Notes under the pieces: model-generated
Database searches by the model: none
What the model saw: only the letters and a program-made list of their open reading frames with translations
What the model was told of the DNA's origin: nothing
Part shown: positions 26,424 to 35,244 of the stretch, piece after piece
Numbering within the stretch: the stretch's first letter is position 1
Layout: every line of letters begins with the position of its first letter
Made by a program: the position numbers and the translations under genes
NCBI RefSeq assembly: GCF_001885765.1
Contig: NZ_JXKD01000008.1
Coordinates: 34,063 to 98,062 of the forward strand
Source of the DNA: Enterococcus aquimarinus
GTDB lineage: Bacteria > Bacillota > Bacilli > Lactobacillales > Enterococcaceae
DNA length: 64,000 nucleotides
Direction of reading: 5' to 3'

Positions 26424-27608
26424 ATGACAACTTTATCAGCGAAGGAAACAATCTTAGCATCAATTGAAAATAACATTGATGATTATATGGAACTCGTGCA
26501 AACGATGTATGACAATCCAGAAATTGGAAATGAAGAATTTGAAACAATGGCGCTTTTAGTCAATTATCTCGATCAAGCGGGCTTTAAAACCACATCCGGC
26601 TACGTTGTTCCAACTGGTTTTATTGGGGAATACGATACAGGAAAAGCTGGACCCACTATTGCTGTCATGTGTGAATACGATGCTTTACCTGAAGTCGGAC
26701 ATGGTTGCGGACATAACTTAATTGCCGGGATTGGGATTGCAACCGGTGAAGCGGTAAAAGCGGTGATTGATCAGTTCGGTGGAAAATTATTAGTTGTTGG
26801 AACACCGGCAGAAGAAAACTTTGGTGGCAAGGTCAGCATGTCAGAAGCTGGCGTCTTTGACGATGTAGATGTGGCATTAATGGTTCATCCAGGTAGTCAT
26901 AATGGCGTCGGCGGACGTTCATCTGCCTTAAATCCGATTAAATTTGAATTTTTCGGAACAAACGCTCATGCTTGTAAACCACAATCTGGTGCCTCTGCCT
27001 TAGATGCAGCCGTGATGAGTTACCTACAAATCAATCTAATTCGTCAATTTGTTAATCCGCATACGTATATTCATGGCGTGATTAAAGATGGTGGCGAAGC
27101 AGCCAATGTTATCCCCGCTTATGCTTCATTAGAATATTATTTTAGAGCCCCAACGATGGCTTACGCAAAAGAAATCACTGAAAAAGCAATCAAAGCGGTT
27201 GATGGCATTTGTGCTGCAAATGGTGTGACGTATCAAACATCCACGTATGAATGTCCTTATGAAGATACCGTCATCAACTACTTATTAGCGGATGTATTGA
27301 CCGAAAAATACGAAGAGTTAGGATTAACCGATGTTCAACCAGTCGATGAAGTAGCTACAGGTTCTACTGACGTTGGTGCCGTGAGCTATCGCTGCCCAAC
27401 AATTCAAGGTTTTATCAAAATTTGTGGCGAAGAAGTCAATGCACATACCGTTGAAATGGCGAATGCGACAATTTCTCCCGATGGTAAAAACGGCTTAATC
27501 AAAGCGGCTCAAGGACTAGGTTTAACGATTTTAGAGCTACTCGAAAATCCAGAAAAACTAGTGGCGATTAAACAGGAATTTGACACGACTATCGCAACAT
27601 TAAAGTAA
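26424..27608 (+). CDS. M20D-family amidohydrolase (N-acyl-amino-acid hydrolase-like)
   Basis: This 394-residue metallohydrolase has the M20D metal-site signature EYDALPEVGHGCGHN (Cys and His ligands) and the catalytic Glu in PAEENFGG. Later ligands are in LMVHPGSHN. A lid domain occupies about residues 180-300. The family removes acyl groups from amino acids or splits p-aminobenzoyl-glutamate-like amides. As the last gene of the ABC operon it probably hydrolyses the imported compound in the cytoplasm. It resembles the M20 gene at 42786-43997. GAAGAAGGAG lies before the ATG. Confidence 0.9.
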   Translation: MTTLSAKETILASIENNIDDYMELVQTMYDNPEIGNEEFETMALLVNYLDQAGFKTTSGYVVPTGFIGEYDTGKAGPTIAVMCEYDALPEVGHGCGHNLIAGIGIATGEAVKAVIDQFGGKLLVVGTPAEENFGGKVSMSEAGVFDDVDVALMVHPGSHNGVGGRSSALNPIKFEFFGTNAHACKPQSGASALDAAVMSYLQINLIRQFVNPHTYIHGVIKDGGEAANVIPAYASLEYYFRAPTMAYAKEITEKAIKAVDGICAANGVTYQTSTYECPYEDTVINYLLADVLTEKYEELGLTDVQPVDEVATGSTDVGAVSYRCPTIQGFIKICGEEVNAHTVEMANATISPDGKNGLIKAAQGLGLTILELLENPEKLVAIKQEFDTTIATLK

Positions 27609-27630
27609 GTCGTTCAAAGAAAGTCACTAC

Positions 27631-27668
27631 AACGACCACCGGGGCATGATTGCTCCGGTGGTCGTTTC
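27631..27668 (+). terminator. terminator of the ABC/M20 operon
   Basis: ACGACCACCGG / CCGGTGGTCGT, an 11-bp perfect stem with a T tract, 23 bp after the stop. Confidence 0.88.
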
Positions 27669-27682
27669 ATCTTTATAAAGTA

Positions 27683-27724
27683 AAAAACCAACACTCAGAA
27701 GTTTCCTTCTAAGTGTTGGTTTTT
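27683..27724 (-). terminator. terminator overlapping the end of the GGDEF gene
   Basis: Arms AAAACCAACACTCAGAAG and CTTCTAAGTGTTGGTTTT form a near-perfect hairpin. The last codons and stop of the diguanylate cyclase gene lie inside it. Both ends are A/T runs, so it may stop transcripts from both directions. Confidence 0.85.
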
Positions 27725-28852
27725 ACGTGTTTTATTATCTAATTTTTCATAAAGAGTGATTTGATTGCGACCGAATTCCTTCGAATAGTAACAAGCGGTA
27801 TCCGCTCTTTCAATCGTTGTCAGTAAATCTTTCTCATAGTCATCATTCGTGGCAATCCCAGCCGAAAATGTTAAATCGATTCGGACATCCTCATCAACGA
27901 TAATCCCTTGTTCTTTCAAACGAATACTAAAATCATCTAATAATGTAAAAACTTCTTTTTCTGATAAATCATAAAAGAAAAGACAAAATTCTTCGCCCCC
28001 AAAGCGATAAATCTCAAATTGGGTTGCATCGATTTTTAAAGATAATTGTCCTCTTAAAACATCAATAAATTCTTTTAAGACGATATTGCCGACCAGATGG
28101 CCATGTTCATCGTTAATTGTTTTAAATAAATCTAAATCAATCATGCCAACAACGACATTGACACTTTCATTTTTCAATAATTCAATGACTTCATTTAATG
28201 CCGTAAAATTATAAGAACCGGTTAATAAATCCTTTTTACTTTGCAAGATGACTTCCCGATGGTGTCGAACTTCTTTTTCTCTCATATTATAATAAACATT
28301 AAAAACGGAAACAATGATAAGTGCTCCCAGTAATGTCAGTAAACGAACATCTAGGATCAGTTCATTTTGTAAATTTTTGATATCATTCCATCTAAAATAA
28401 ATCGAAACATAAGTCGTCAGCAAAAAAAGAATTTCAAAACTCCATTTTTTCTTTACTAGCGGCGTTTCATTATATATTAAGTACAATACCAATTGTAACA
28501 AACCGAGTAAAAGAATGTTCCAATTCGAGGTATTTGTTAACATTCCAGAAGTATGGACACTAAGGAGAATAAAAAACGGGGTAATCGCTAAAAGTATTTT
28601 CCCGATTTTTTTAAAAAAATAATGTGCAATAAATAATGCTAACGTGTATTCAAAAATAATTTCACCTAACAAATAGGTCGATAATGCTATTAGAATATAT
28701 AAATAGACAAAGTATAAGAACGTTATCACACCTAATTGACTCTCGAATTTTGGAAACCATTGTTTTAACGTACGAAATACCGTATCTACCGTTATCACTA
28801 AACTAACGACTAATACGGGTAAAATTAAGACAATCACTATTGCAGCATTCAT
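27695..28852 (-). CDS. membrane-bound GGDEF diguanylate cyclase
   Basis: Of 385 residues, about the first 190 form six to seven transmembrane segments. A GGDEF domain follows (about 205-365), with GGEEF in the active site near residue 285, D and N in MIDLDLFKTINDEHGHLVGN for Mg2+ and substrate, and SAGIAT later. I see no RxxD inhibitory site five residues before GGEEF. It should make cyclic di-GMP. No EAL or PilZ gene is visible nearby. GAAAGGG precedes the ATG. Confidence 0.9.
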   Translation of the reverse strand: MNAAIVIVLILPVLVVSLVITVDTVFRTLKQWFPKFESQLGVITFLYFVYLYILIALSTYLLGEIIFEYTLALFIAHYFFKKIGKILLAITPFFILLSVHTSGMLTNTSNWNILLLGLLQLVLYLIYNETPLVKKKWSFEILFLLTTYVSIYFRWNDIKNLQNELILDVRLLTLLGALIIVSVFNVYYNMREKEVRHHREVILQSKKDLLTGSYNFTALNEVIELLKNESVNVVVGMIDLDLFKTINDEHGHLVGNIVLKEFIDVLRGQLSLKIDATQFEIYRFGGEEFCLFFYDLSEKEVFTLLDDFSIRLKEQGIIVDEDVRIDLTFSAGIATNDDYEKDLLTTIERADTACYYSKEFGRNQITLYEKLDNKTRKNQHLEGNF

Positions 28853-29101
28853 TTTTTCGCCCTTTCCTTAATTTTGACATGATAATCATCCTCATTATAG
28901 CACTTTATCATAAGCGAATATAGTCATTTATGAGAGAGTTTTAAAAAAGAATTCTTGATTATTTGCATTTATTCACGTTTTATGCTAAATAAACAATTTC
29001 TTACGATTTATTTCCACTATTTTGTCTTTTAAACCACTCTTTCTTTGTGTTTTAGTGAACAGAATTCCCACTCCCTCTCTCTCAATCAGATATCTATCAG
29101 C
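28853..29101. promoter_or_regulatory. intergenic region with the GGDEF gene promoter
   Basis: On the minus strand an extended -10, TGCTATAAT (ATTATA at 28894-28899), lies about 45 bp before the GGDEF gene. Just downstream is an 11-bp palindrome ATGATAATCAT (28879-28889) that could bind a repressor. The rest of the stretch to 29101 is AT-rich and I see nothing more in it. Confidence 0.5.
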
Positions 29102-29145
29102 AAAAAAAACATCCACTACAATCAGCGCATGATTGTCAGCGGATG
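29102..29145 (-). terminator. terminator of the amidohydrolase operon
   Basis: CATCC-x-CT / AG-x-GGATG with inner AATCA/TGATT, followed on the minus strand by eight Ts. Confidence 0.82.
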
Positions 29146-29165
29146 CTTCGTTAATCGCTTATTTA

Positions 29166-30389
29166 TTATTGGTGAACCGTCACAGTTTTAGTTGTTTCAA
29201 CGGTTACTCGACCGTCTTTAATGACGAAGAGACGTGTTGGGATATCGATAATCGCATCATTTACGACTTTCGTATCTAAAATCACGAGATTCGCTTTATT
29301 TCCTTCCCCAATGCCATATCCGTCTAACTTCAAGGCTTTCGCAGGATTTTCGGTAATCATCGGTAACACCGTTGGTAAATCGTCTGCTCCCCCTAAATGT
29401 GCTACAGGGATCGCAATCATTGCCGTTTGGAAAATATCGCCATTTCCATAAGGTGTAAAGGCATTGCGAATATTGTTTGTTGCAATACATACGTTGACGC
29501 CTGCATCACGTAATTTACGGATTGGTGTCACCGCTCGACGGACGTTATATTCATCATTACGAGCACCTAAATGCAAGTCAGTCGCTGGAAGTGCCATGAC
29601 GCTAATTTGTGCTTTTGCCATTAATTCTAAAATTGGCGTTAATTTTTCTTCAGGTAAGGCATGAAGTGCTGTTAAGTGACCCACAGAAACACGGCCTTGA
29701 TAGCCTTCATCAATTGTTTTTTGACAGAGATATTCAATACTCATATGATCCGCTTCATCGGCAAAATCTTGGTGTAAATCAATGTCTTTGTCATATTTTT
29801 TCGCAATTTCAAAAATCAAATCGATATGGTCATTCGCAGGTGCATCGTTATACGGAATACCACCAACAACGTCTGCCCCCATCTCCATTGCTTGATGCAT
29901 CATCGCTTCCGTTCCTGGCGCTTTGAAGATTCCTTCTTGCGGGAATGCGACAACTTGGATATCCACGAATTTTTTGTATTCTTCTTTCAGTTTTAAAATC
30001 ACTTCAAAACCAGTGAATCCTTGTGCTGGATCAAATTCAGAATGCGTACGAATCACCGTCACGCCGTTTGGAATAATCATATCTAAAACTTTTTTTGCTC
30101 GGTCATAAATATCTTCTTTGGTAAAGGTTGGTTTTAATTCAGCCGTCACTTCAATTGCTTCTTTTAACGTTCCTGATTTATTCGGTTTACGACTTGCAAT
30201 TAACGCTTTATCTAAGTGAATATGACTTTCAACAAGACCTGGAATCACCACGCGACCCTCAGCGTCGATTACGCGTGTTGCTTCTCCCTCGATACTTGGC
30301 GCGATTTTGCTAATTTTTCCAGCTTCAATCGCAATATCTGTTAACGATTGGTCATCGCTTAAACGTGCATTTTTAATTAAAATATCCAT
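29166..30389 (-). CDS. amidohydrolase (cytosine-deaminase-like)
   Basis: The 407-residue protein belongs to the amidohydrolase superfamily: metal ligands in GLVESHIHLDK, DLHQDFADEAD and SVGHLTALHAL, plus a late Asp/Asn region ATNNIRNAFTPYGNG. This pattern (HxH, then separated His and Asp) matches the cytosine-deaminase group, which deaminates or hydrolyses cyclic amides. The true substrate is unknown. It ends a three-gene operon with two transporters, which suggests uptake and breakdown of a nitrogen heterocycle or cyclic amide. AGGAGG stands before the ATG. Confidence 0.85.
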   Translation of the reverse strand: MDILIKNARLSDDQSLTDIAIEAGKISKIAPSIEGEATRVIDAEGRVVIPGLVESHIHLDKALIASRKPNKSGTLKEAIEVTAELKPTFTKEDIYDRAKKVLDMIIPNGVTVIRTHSEFDPAQGFTGFEVILKLKEEYKKFVDIQVVAFPQEGIFKAPGTEAMMHQAMEMGADVVGGIPYNDAPANDHIDLIFEIAKKYDKDIDLHQDFADEADHMSIEYLCQKTIDEGYQGRVSVGHLTALHALPEEKLTPILELMAKAQISVMALPATDLHLGARNDEYNVRRAVTPIRKLRDAGVNVCIATNNIRNAFTPYGNGDIFQTAMIAIPVAHLGGADDLPTVLPMITENPAKALKLDGYGIGEGNKANLVILDTKVVNDAIIDIPTRLFVIKDGRVTVETTKTVTVHQ

Positions 30390-30431
30390 ATTCTCTACTT
30401 CCTCCTAATATATTATCGTTCTTATTTATTA

Positions 30432-31784
30432 TTACCCCATCACTAGTGAAATGATAAGGAGAACAACCGCTGCCATACTAATCCATTTCACGTTACCTTT
30501 TACAACATCTAAAATCGGAATATCAAAACCGGAAGACAGAGCTTGCATCGTAATATTTACGAAACTCATTTGACTTCCAAGTCCAACACCCATTGTCACA
30601 AATCCTAGTGCAAGTGGTGAAAATCCAAGTGAAATTGCTACAGGTAAGACTAATGTTAAGACAGAACCAACATAGGCTCCGGCTGGTACACCAATTAGAA
30701 TACCGGTTAAGACAGCAACTGGTACGACAATGGCCGCAGGTGCTCCTTTAGCTACACCCGCAATTACCGCAAAGGTTCCTGTTTGGGCAATCACGTTAAT
30801 GAACGCTAAGAAAATCCCAACTTGGAAGAGACGAGTTAAGATGTATGTCGATCCTTCAATCATGGATTCTACTGTTTTATTCATTGAGAATGATGTGCAC
30901 GCGAAAATCAGAATTAACGTTGCAATCATGTAAACAAGTGGTGTGAAAAGTGCAAATCCGATAAGATTATTCACAACTGGGCCAAAAATAACCGCAAATA
31001 GTAAGAAAATAGCCGGAATTGTTAATTTAAATAATTGGCCATTATTCATTTCTGCGTACTCATCGTTTTCAACTTCTTTAAAGCCGACGTTACGACGTTT
31101 TGTTCCCCAGTAAGCTAAAACTAAAGCTAATCCGACAAATAGTAACCAGTACGGACGCATTGTCACAACATATTCACTGACGTCAAAACCGCCAAGTTGT
31201 GAGACGATACTAGACTCAAGTGATGCTGGCGAAGTCGTAAATGAAACGGCTGCCGCTAAAGACATTGCCGCAATTAACTCAGGTACAACTCCGACCGCTG
31301 CAAACGCAAGTGGTGCAATAACCATCGCGCTACCGCCACCAATTCCAGACATGTAAGTTGCGGCTGCGAGTAAGATGACGATAAAAACAGAAACAAGTTC
31401 AACTTTCCCTTTTGTTCCACGTTTCGCTAACGTAAGTGCAGCAGAATAGCCACCTGATTTGAATACTGCCATCGCAATAGCAGAGTTAATAATCGGAACA
31501 GTAATGCCCAACATTGTCGGAATCGCTTCTAATAGTTTTTGATTGGCTTCTGCTAATCCAATACCACCAATCACCATCGCGATTGCACCACCGACAACCC
31601 CTGCAATAATCATATCTACCTTCATAAATAAGAGCACTAAGACAATCACTAATGGTACGATTGTTAACACCGCCATAAAGCCTGTTGGTGCGACAATTTC
31701 TTGCATTTCTTCAGCAAAGACCGTCACTGGCGCCAACATCAGGCACAGCCCTGCGAATAAGATACTTAATTTTTGTTTGTTCAT
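30432..31784 (-). CDS. multi-pass transporter of the ion-transporter (IT) superfamily
   Basis: A 450-residue protein with about twelve hydrophobic segments. The N-terminus (LSILFAGLCLMLAPVTVFAEE) looks like a cleavable signal or first helix. Glycine-rich loops such as YMSGIGGGSAMVIAPLAF and GILIGVPAGAYVGSVLTLV recall GntP/CitM-type carriers. It sits between an amidohydrolase and a DAACS symporter, so it likely imports or exports the amidohydrolase substrate or product. GGAGG lies 10 nt before the ATG. The exact family is uncertain. Confidence 0.7.
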   Translation of the reverse strand: MNKQKLSILFAGLCLMLAPVTVFAEEMQEIVAPTGFMAVLTIVPLVIVLVLLFMKVDMIIAGVVGGAIAMVIGGIGLAEANQKLLEAIPTMLGITVPIINSAIAMAVFKSGGYSAALTLAKRGTKGKVELVSVFIVILLAAATYMSGIGGGSAMVIAPLAFAAVGVVPELIAAMSLAAAVSFTTSPASLESSIVSQLGGFDVSEYVVTMRPYWLLFVGLALVLAYWGTKRRNVGFKEVENDEYAEMNNGQLFKLTIPAIFLLFAVIFGPVVNNLIGFALFTPLVYMIATLILIFACTSFSMNKTVESMIEGSTYILTRLFQVGIFLAFINVIAQTGTFAVIAGVAKGAPAAIVVPVAVLTGILIGVPAGAYVGSVLTLVLPVAISLGFSPLALGFVTMGVGLGSQMSFVNITMQALSSGFDIPILDVVKGNVKWISMAAVVLLIISLVMG

Positions 31785-31814
31785 TTATAACGCCTCCTCT
31801 ATATTTTTCCTTGC

Positions 31815-33032
31815 TTAATTTTTTTGATTAAAGACTTCATAATCAATCTCATTTACCGAACGAGCGACAACAATCGCGGAATAAACATCAGAATTCACAT
31901 TTAAGAATGTTCTTAACATTCCGACAAACCATTCAACACCAGCAAAAATAGCAATACTCTCAATTGGTAGCCCTAATTGCGGCACGATAATCGCGAGAGA
32001 AACTAGTCCTGCTCCTGGAACCACTGCATTGGCAAGCGAGACAAAAGTCGCGGTAATCGCTACGGTAATCATTTTGGAAAGATCAAAGTCCATTTGATAC
32101 ATTTGAGAAATCGTCATCACCGTCAATGCCATATGCATGGCTGAACCATTACTATTTAACGACATTCCCAAAGGTAAGACTAAATTCGTAATCCGGTCGC
32201 TTAATCCAAGTTTTTCATGGGCTTCTTCCATCGCAATCGGCAAGGTAATCGCCGAAGATGTCGTTGCTAACGCCATGACCGTCATACTTTTCATGTTTTT
32301 AACTAATTGAATCGGATTCACTTTACAATAAATGGTAATGATTAAAATCCATAATCCCATAAATAATAAGGATGCCGTCGCGTAAACGAGCAGATATTTG
32401 ATTAGCGGTAAAATAATTTGTAACCCTAAATTACTAATCGTTGACGCAATTAATGCAAAGATTCCTAAAGGCGCGACCAACATCACATAGCGAATGACAT
32501 TGATAATGACCTCATTGAAGTCAATGATTAATTCAAATAATTTAGACTCTGGCTTCGTCTGAATATAACGATTCAGGCCAATTCCAAAAAAGAGCGCGAA
32601 CACAATAATTTGAATAATCGAACCTTTTGATAGCGAATCGAAAATATTCGTCGGTAAAAAATTTAAAAAGGTTTCAGCAGGCGTAATTTCTTGGGTTTGA
32701 ATGCCCAAATCCTGAGCCCCTGCTAAATCAATGCCTCTTCCCGGATTAAAAACCACGGCCATCGCAACACCCCAAACGGCAGCTAAGAAGGAAGAAATGC
32801 CAAAGACGGCAATCGTTTTACCACCTAGCTTCGTGAGTTCTTGAGGGTTAATCCCCGCGACCGCTTGAATAATTTGCCCTAAAATTAAAACTGGAATCGC
32901 CATTTGCATTAAACGTAAGAACGCATCCCCGATAATTTTTAACTCAATCCCGATTTTCGGTAACAACAATCCAAACGCAACCCCTAATACGACGGCAATG
33001 ACAATTTGTGTAATCATTGATACTTTTTTCAT
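31815..33032 (-). CDS. dicarboxylate/amino-acid:cation symporter (DAACS family)
   Basis: The 405-residue carrier has about eight membrane helices and the DAACS hairpin motifs ATTSSAITLPIAMEEAHEKLG and LPLGMSLNSNGSAMHMALT. NANAVVPGAG-like sequence (SLANAVVPGAGLVSL) marks the second re-entrant loop. Family members couple glutamate, aspartate, serine or dicarboxylate uptake to Na+ or H+; given the Na+ V-ATPase in the same window Na+ coupling is attractive, but that is inference. It is the first gene of the operon, with GAGGGGAGC before the ATG. Confidence 0.88.
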   Translation of the reverse strand: MKKVSMITQIVIAVVLGVAFGLLLPKIGIELKIIGDAFLRLMQMAIPVLILGQIIQAVAGINPQELTKLGGKTIAVFGISSFLAAVWGVAMAVVFNPGRGIDLAGAQDLGIQTQEITPAETFLNFLPTNIFDSLSKGSIIQIIVFALFFGIGLNRYIQTKPESKLFELIIDFNEVIINVIRYVMLVAPLGIFALIASTISNLGLQIILPLIKYLLVYATASLLFMGLWILIITIYCKVNPIQLVKNMKSMTVMALATTSSAITLPIAMEEAHEKLGLSDRITNLVLPLGMSLNSNGSAMHMALTVMTISQMYQMDFDLSKMITVAITATFVSLANAVVPGAGLVSLAIIVPQLGLPIESIAIFAGVEWFVGMLRTFLNVNSDVYSAIVVARSVNEIDYEVFNQKN

Positions 33033-33253
33033 TTTTCACGCTCCCCTCGATTGATCGGCGGGTTCTTTGTAAGCGGATGATACTCTTTAAAATAATCGAT
33101 ATAATAACTAATTGTTTGATGTGCGATTCGAGAATGACAGAAATCTTACGAATACCTTATTGAAGAGCTTACGTTTTTTTATCACAAAACAAGCAGACGT
33201 TTCTCTCATTTCTTTTCTCGCTTCATCTTACTTGACAACATGACCATCCTCGC
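33033..33253. other. intergenic stretch upstream of the DAACS gene
   Basis: AT-rich, about 220 bp. No clear promoter or hairpin. The DAACS operon may be transcribed from here or from the small-ORF promoter at 33346-33374. Confidence 0.4.
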
Positions 33254-33322
33254 TCAATCCCACTTTTCAATCTTCTCTTTGTTTGATGAATTCTGCTCTA
33301 AATTTTCATCGTATCCACCCAT
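33254..33322 (-). CDS. 22-residue small ORF with strong expression signals
   Basis: MGGYDENLEQNSSNKEKIEKWD is encoded after a perfect AGGAGGA six nt before the ATG and a good promoter (TTGGTA-17-TAAGAT). The peptide is hydrophilic with no membrane segment. I do not recognise it. It could be a leader peptide for the DAACS operon 220 bp further on, or an independent small protein. Confidence 0.45.
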   Translation of the reverse strand: MGGYDENLEQNSSNKEKIEKWD

Positions 33323-33345
33323 AACAATCCTCCTTTTTCTCCCCT

Positions 33346-33374
33346 ATCTTATCAGATTTTTTTATAGATACCAA
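33346..33374 (-). promoter_or_regulatory. promoter of the 22-codon ORF
   Basis: On the minus strand TTGGTA (33369-33374) and TAAGAT (33346-33351) are 17 bp apart, about 25 bp before the small ORF's start. Confidence 0.65.
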
Positions 33375-33422
33375 ATCTGAGTATCATAATTATTGGAATT
33401 TTTTTACTTTTGTAGCAATTGA

Positions 33423-33436
33423 ATAAAACGCTTCCA
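33423..33436 (-). promoter_or_regulatory. cre-like site (CcpA)
   Basis: TGGAAGCGTTTTAT on the minus strand resembles the catabolite-responsive element. Another partial match, TGAAAGCGATCCT (33463-33475), lies just upstream in front of a TATAAT. They suggest carbon catabolite control of the small ORF/DAACS operon. Confidence 0.5.
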
Positions 33437-33546
33437 AAAGAATGTTCACTCTGTCCAATTATAGGATCGCTTTCATTCTAAATCGAATTCTTCTTACACA
33501 TAACATACTTGTGTTATTTTCTTTCGTCGATACTGTAACCATACCA

Positions 33547-33587
33547 AAAAGCACTCTAGACCATTGGTGCCGGCTAGAGTGCTTTTG
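33547..33587 (-). terminator. terminator of trmB
   Basis: AAAAGCACTCTAG / CTAGAGTGCTTTT, a 13-bp perfect stem about 65 bp past the trmB stop. Confidence 0.88.
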
Positions 33588-33652
33588 GGTGTCACTTCTT
33601 ATTTGTATCAATGCGTGTTGAACTTATTAATCAAGCTCGCTTTTGTATCTAG

Positions 33653-34306
33653 TTATTTTTTTGTTTTATCTGGGAATTTCGCTTCAACGCGATAAATCGG
33701 TTGGCCTTTTGAAGAAAATTTACGCTCATATTCGGTCATGATATTGCCCTCGTAAGAACTCGCATGCAAATCTAACCATACTTTTTGAATAATCAGTCCG
33801 TATTGCGAAAAACTCGCTAACGAATATTCAAAAAGTCCTTGATTATCGGTTTTAAAGTGTAATTCTCCAGCGGGACGTAAAATTTGTTCATCGACCGCTA
33901 AGAAGGTTTTGTATGTTAAACGACGTTTTTCATGCTTGGATTTTGGCCAAGGATCTGAAAAGTTCAAATAAATTTGATCGACTTCACTATCCGCAAAGTA
34001 ATTTGTTAATTCTGAGCCATCCACATGCAACAATTGTAAATTAGGAACTTCTTCAGCAATCAGTTTATCTAAAGCAAACGATACGACACTCGTTTGCATA
34101 TCGATACCGATATAATTAATCTCCGGATGTGCTTTTGCCATTCCAAAAATAAATTGCCCTTTTCCCATCCCAATTTCAATATGAATCGGTTGGTCATTTC
34201 CAAAACGTTCTGTCCAGCGACCTTTCCATTTTTGGGGTTCATCAACTACATATTGCGGATAACTCGCAATTAGTTCTTCTGCTCCACTACGTTTTCTAAC
34301 TCTCAT
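33653..34306 (-). CDS. trmB: tRNA (guanine-N7-)-methyltransferase
   Basis: The 217-residue enzyme methylates G46 in the variable loop of tRNAs using S-adenosylmethionine. Evidence: [14 protein letters not shown] as the AdoMet-binding loop, [13 protein letters not shown], and the RNA-binding block [15 protein letters not shown]. It lies downstream of a YtmP-like kinase, an arrangement known in Bacillus and Enterococcus. GGAAGGA precedes the ATG. Confidence 0.96.
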   Translation of the reverse strand: MRVRKRSGAEELIASYPQYVVDEPQKWKGRWTERFGNDQPIHIEIGMGKGQFIFGMAKAHPEINYIGIDMQTSVVSFALDKLIAEEVPNLQLLHVDGSELTNYFADSEVDQIYLNFSDPWPKSKHEKRRLTYKTFLAVDEQILRPAGELHFKTDNQGLFEYSLASFSQYGLIIQKVWLDLHASSYEGNIMTEYERKFSSKGQPIYRVEAKFPDKTKK

Positions 34307-34328
34307 ATCTTATCCTTCCTAATTTCAA

Positions 34329-34357
34329 CAAAAAGCGATCTTTCTGGGCGCTTTTTT
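34329..34357 (-). terminator. terminator between the ytmP-like gene and trmB
   Basis: AAAAAGCG / CGCTTTTT hairpin with T-run on the minus strand, 14 bp past the kinase gene. It may only attenuate read-through into trmB. Confidence 0.7.
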
Positions 34358-34370
34358 AGTCTGTTATTTT

Positions 34371-35147
34371 CTAAACATATATTCGTTTTAATTGGACGAT
34401 TTCTTGATTCATTTTTTGATATTCACCTTTTAAATCATACTTTTTAATTTCTTGAAGCATGCTTAAAATCGCATACCAATACGTTTTTTCTAATACATCG
34501 CCTGTCGGATGAATCCCGTAACTAATTAGCCACTGTTCCCAGTTTGAAATCGGCACATAATGACCTAAGATGGAGCCGATATCGACAAAGGGATCACTAA
34601 ACATCACCGAATCCCAATCGACTAAATATAAGTAGTGATTACAAACGAGCCAATTACGACAATTCACGTCGCCGTGGACAACGGTTTTTTCCTCGCGCTG
34701 AAACGTCGGCATATGTTGAATTAAGTATTGATACACCAAGACCAAAAAAGGATTTTCTTGTAAATGTTGCGGTAAGTTCAGGCGATATTCTTGTAGCATT
34801 TTTTGGGGCGTGTACGTCTCCCCACCCATTTTTTCTAGCATATTTTTTAAAGAAGCAGAGTGGTGTAAATGATAAAGGACATCAATCACATCATTGCGTT
34901 CACCAATTTCATCAGGCGCTAAAATCCGACCTTCTAACCATTCTTGCGCGGTTAAGACATCGCCATTGCCCATGCGCTTCGTCCAAACAAGTTTCGGGGT
35001 AATGCCTTCTCTTGATAAAGCAGCTAACATCGGGGTTGTATTGCGTTTAATAAAGACTTTTTCTTCTGCGTTAAAGCCGTAATATGTTTTTCCGGTATCG
35101 CCTTTGATTGGCTGGATTTTCCATCCGCTATCTAATCGCAGTTCCAT
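34371..35147 (-). CDS. APH/choline-kinase-fold phosphotransferase (YtmP-like)
   Basis: This 258-residue protein has the aminoglycoside-phosphotransferase fold: lysine in EKVFIKRNT, Brenner-type HGDVNCRNWL (catalytic Asp) and LVDWDSVMFSDPFVDIG (metal-binding Asp). It phosphorylates an unknown small molecule. The ytmP-trmB pair is conserved in Bacilli, which supports the name. GGGGAGG precedes the ATG. Confidence 0.88.
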   Translation of the reverse strand: MELRLDSGWKIQPIKGDTGKTYYGFNAEEKVFIKRNTTPMLAALSREGITPKLVWTKRMGNGDVLTAQEWLEGRILAPDEIGERNDVIDVLYHLHHSASLKNMLEKMGGETYTPQKMLQEYRLNLPQHLQENPFLVLVYQYLIQHMPTFQREEKTVVHGDVNCRNWLVCNHYLYLVDWDSVMFSDPFVDIGSILGHYVPISNWEQWLISYGIHPTGDVLEKTYWYAILSMLQEIKKYDLKGEYQKMNQEIVQLKRIYV

Positions 35148-35189
35148 CTTTACGCCTCCCCTTTTTTATTTTTTAAGACAGTAATATTT

Positions 35190-35218
35190 ATTTTAGCCCC
35201 CTAAACGGTCTGAGTCAA
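35190..35218 (-). promoter_or_regulatory. promoter of the ytmP-like/trmB unit
   Basis: TTGACT (35213-35218) and TAAAAT (35190-35195) with a 17-bp spacer on the minus strand, about 40 bp before the kinase start. Confidence 0.8.
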
Positions 35219-35244
35219 GCACATGTATGTTCGCTTTGTGAATC

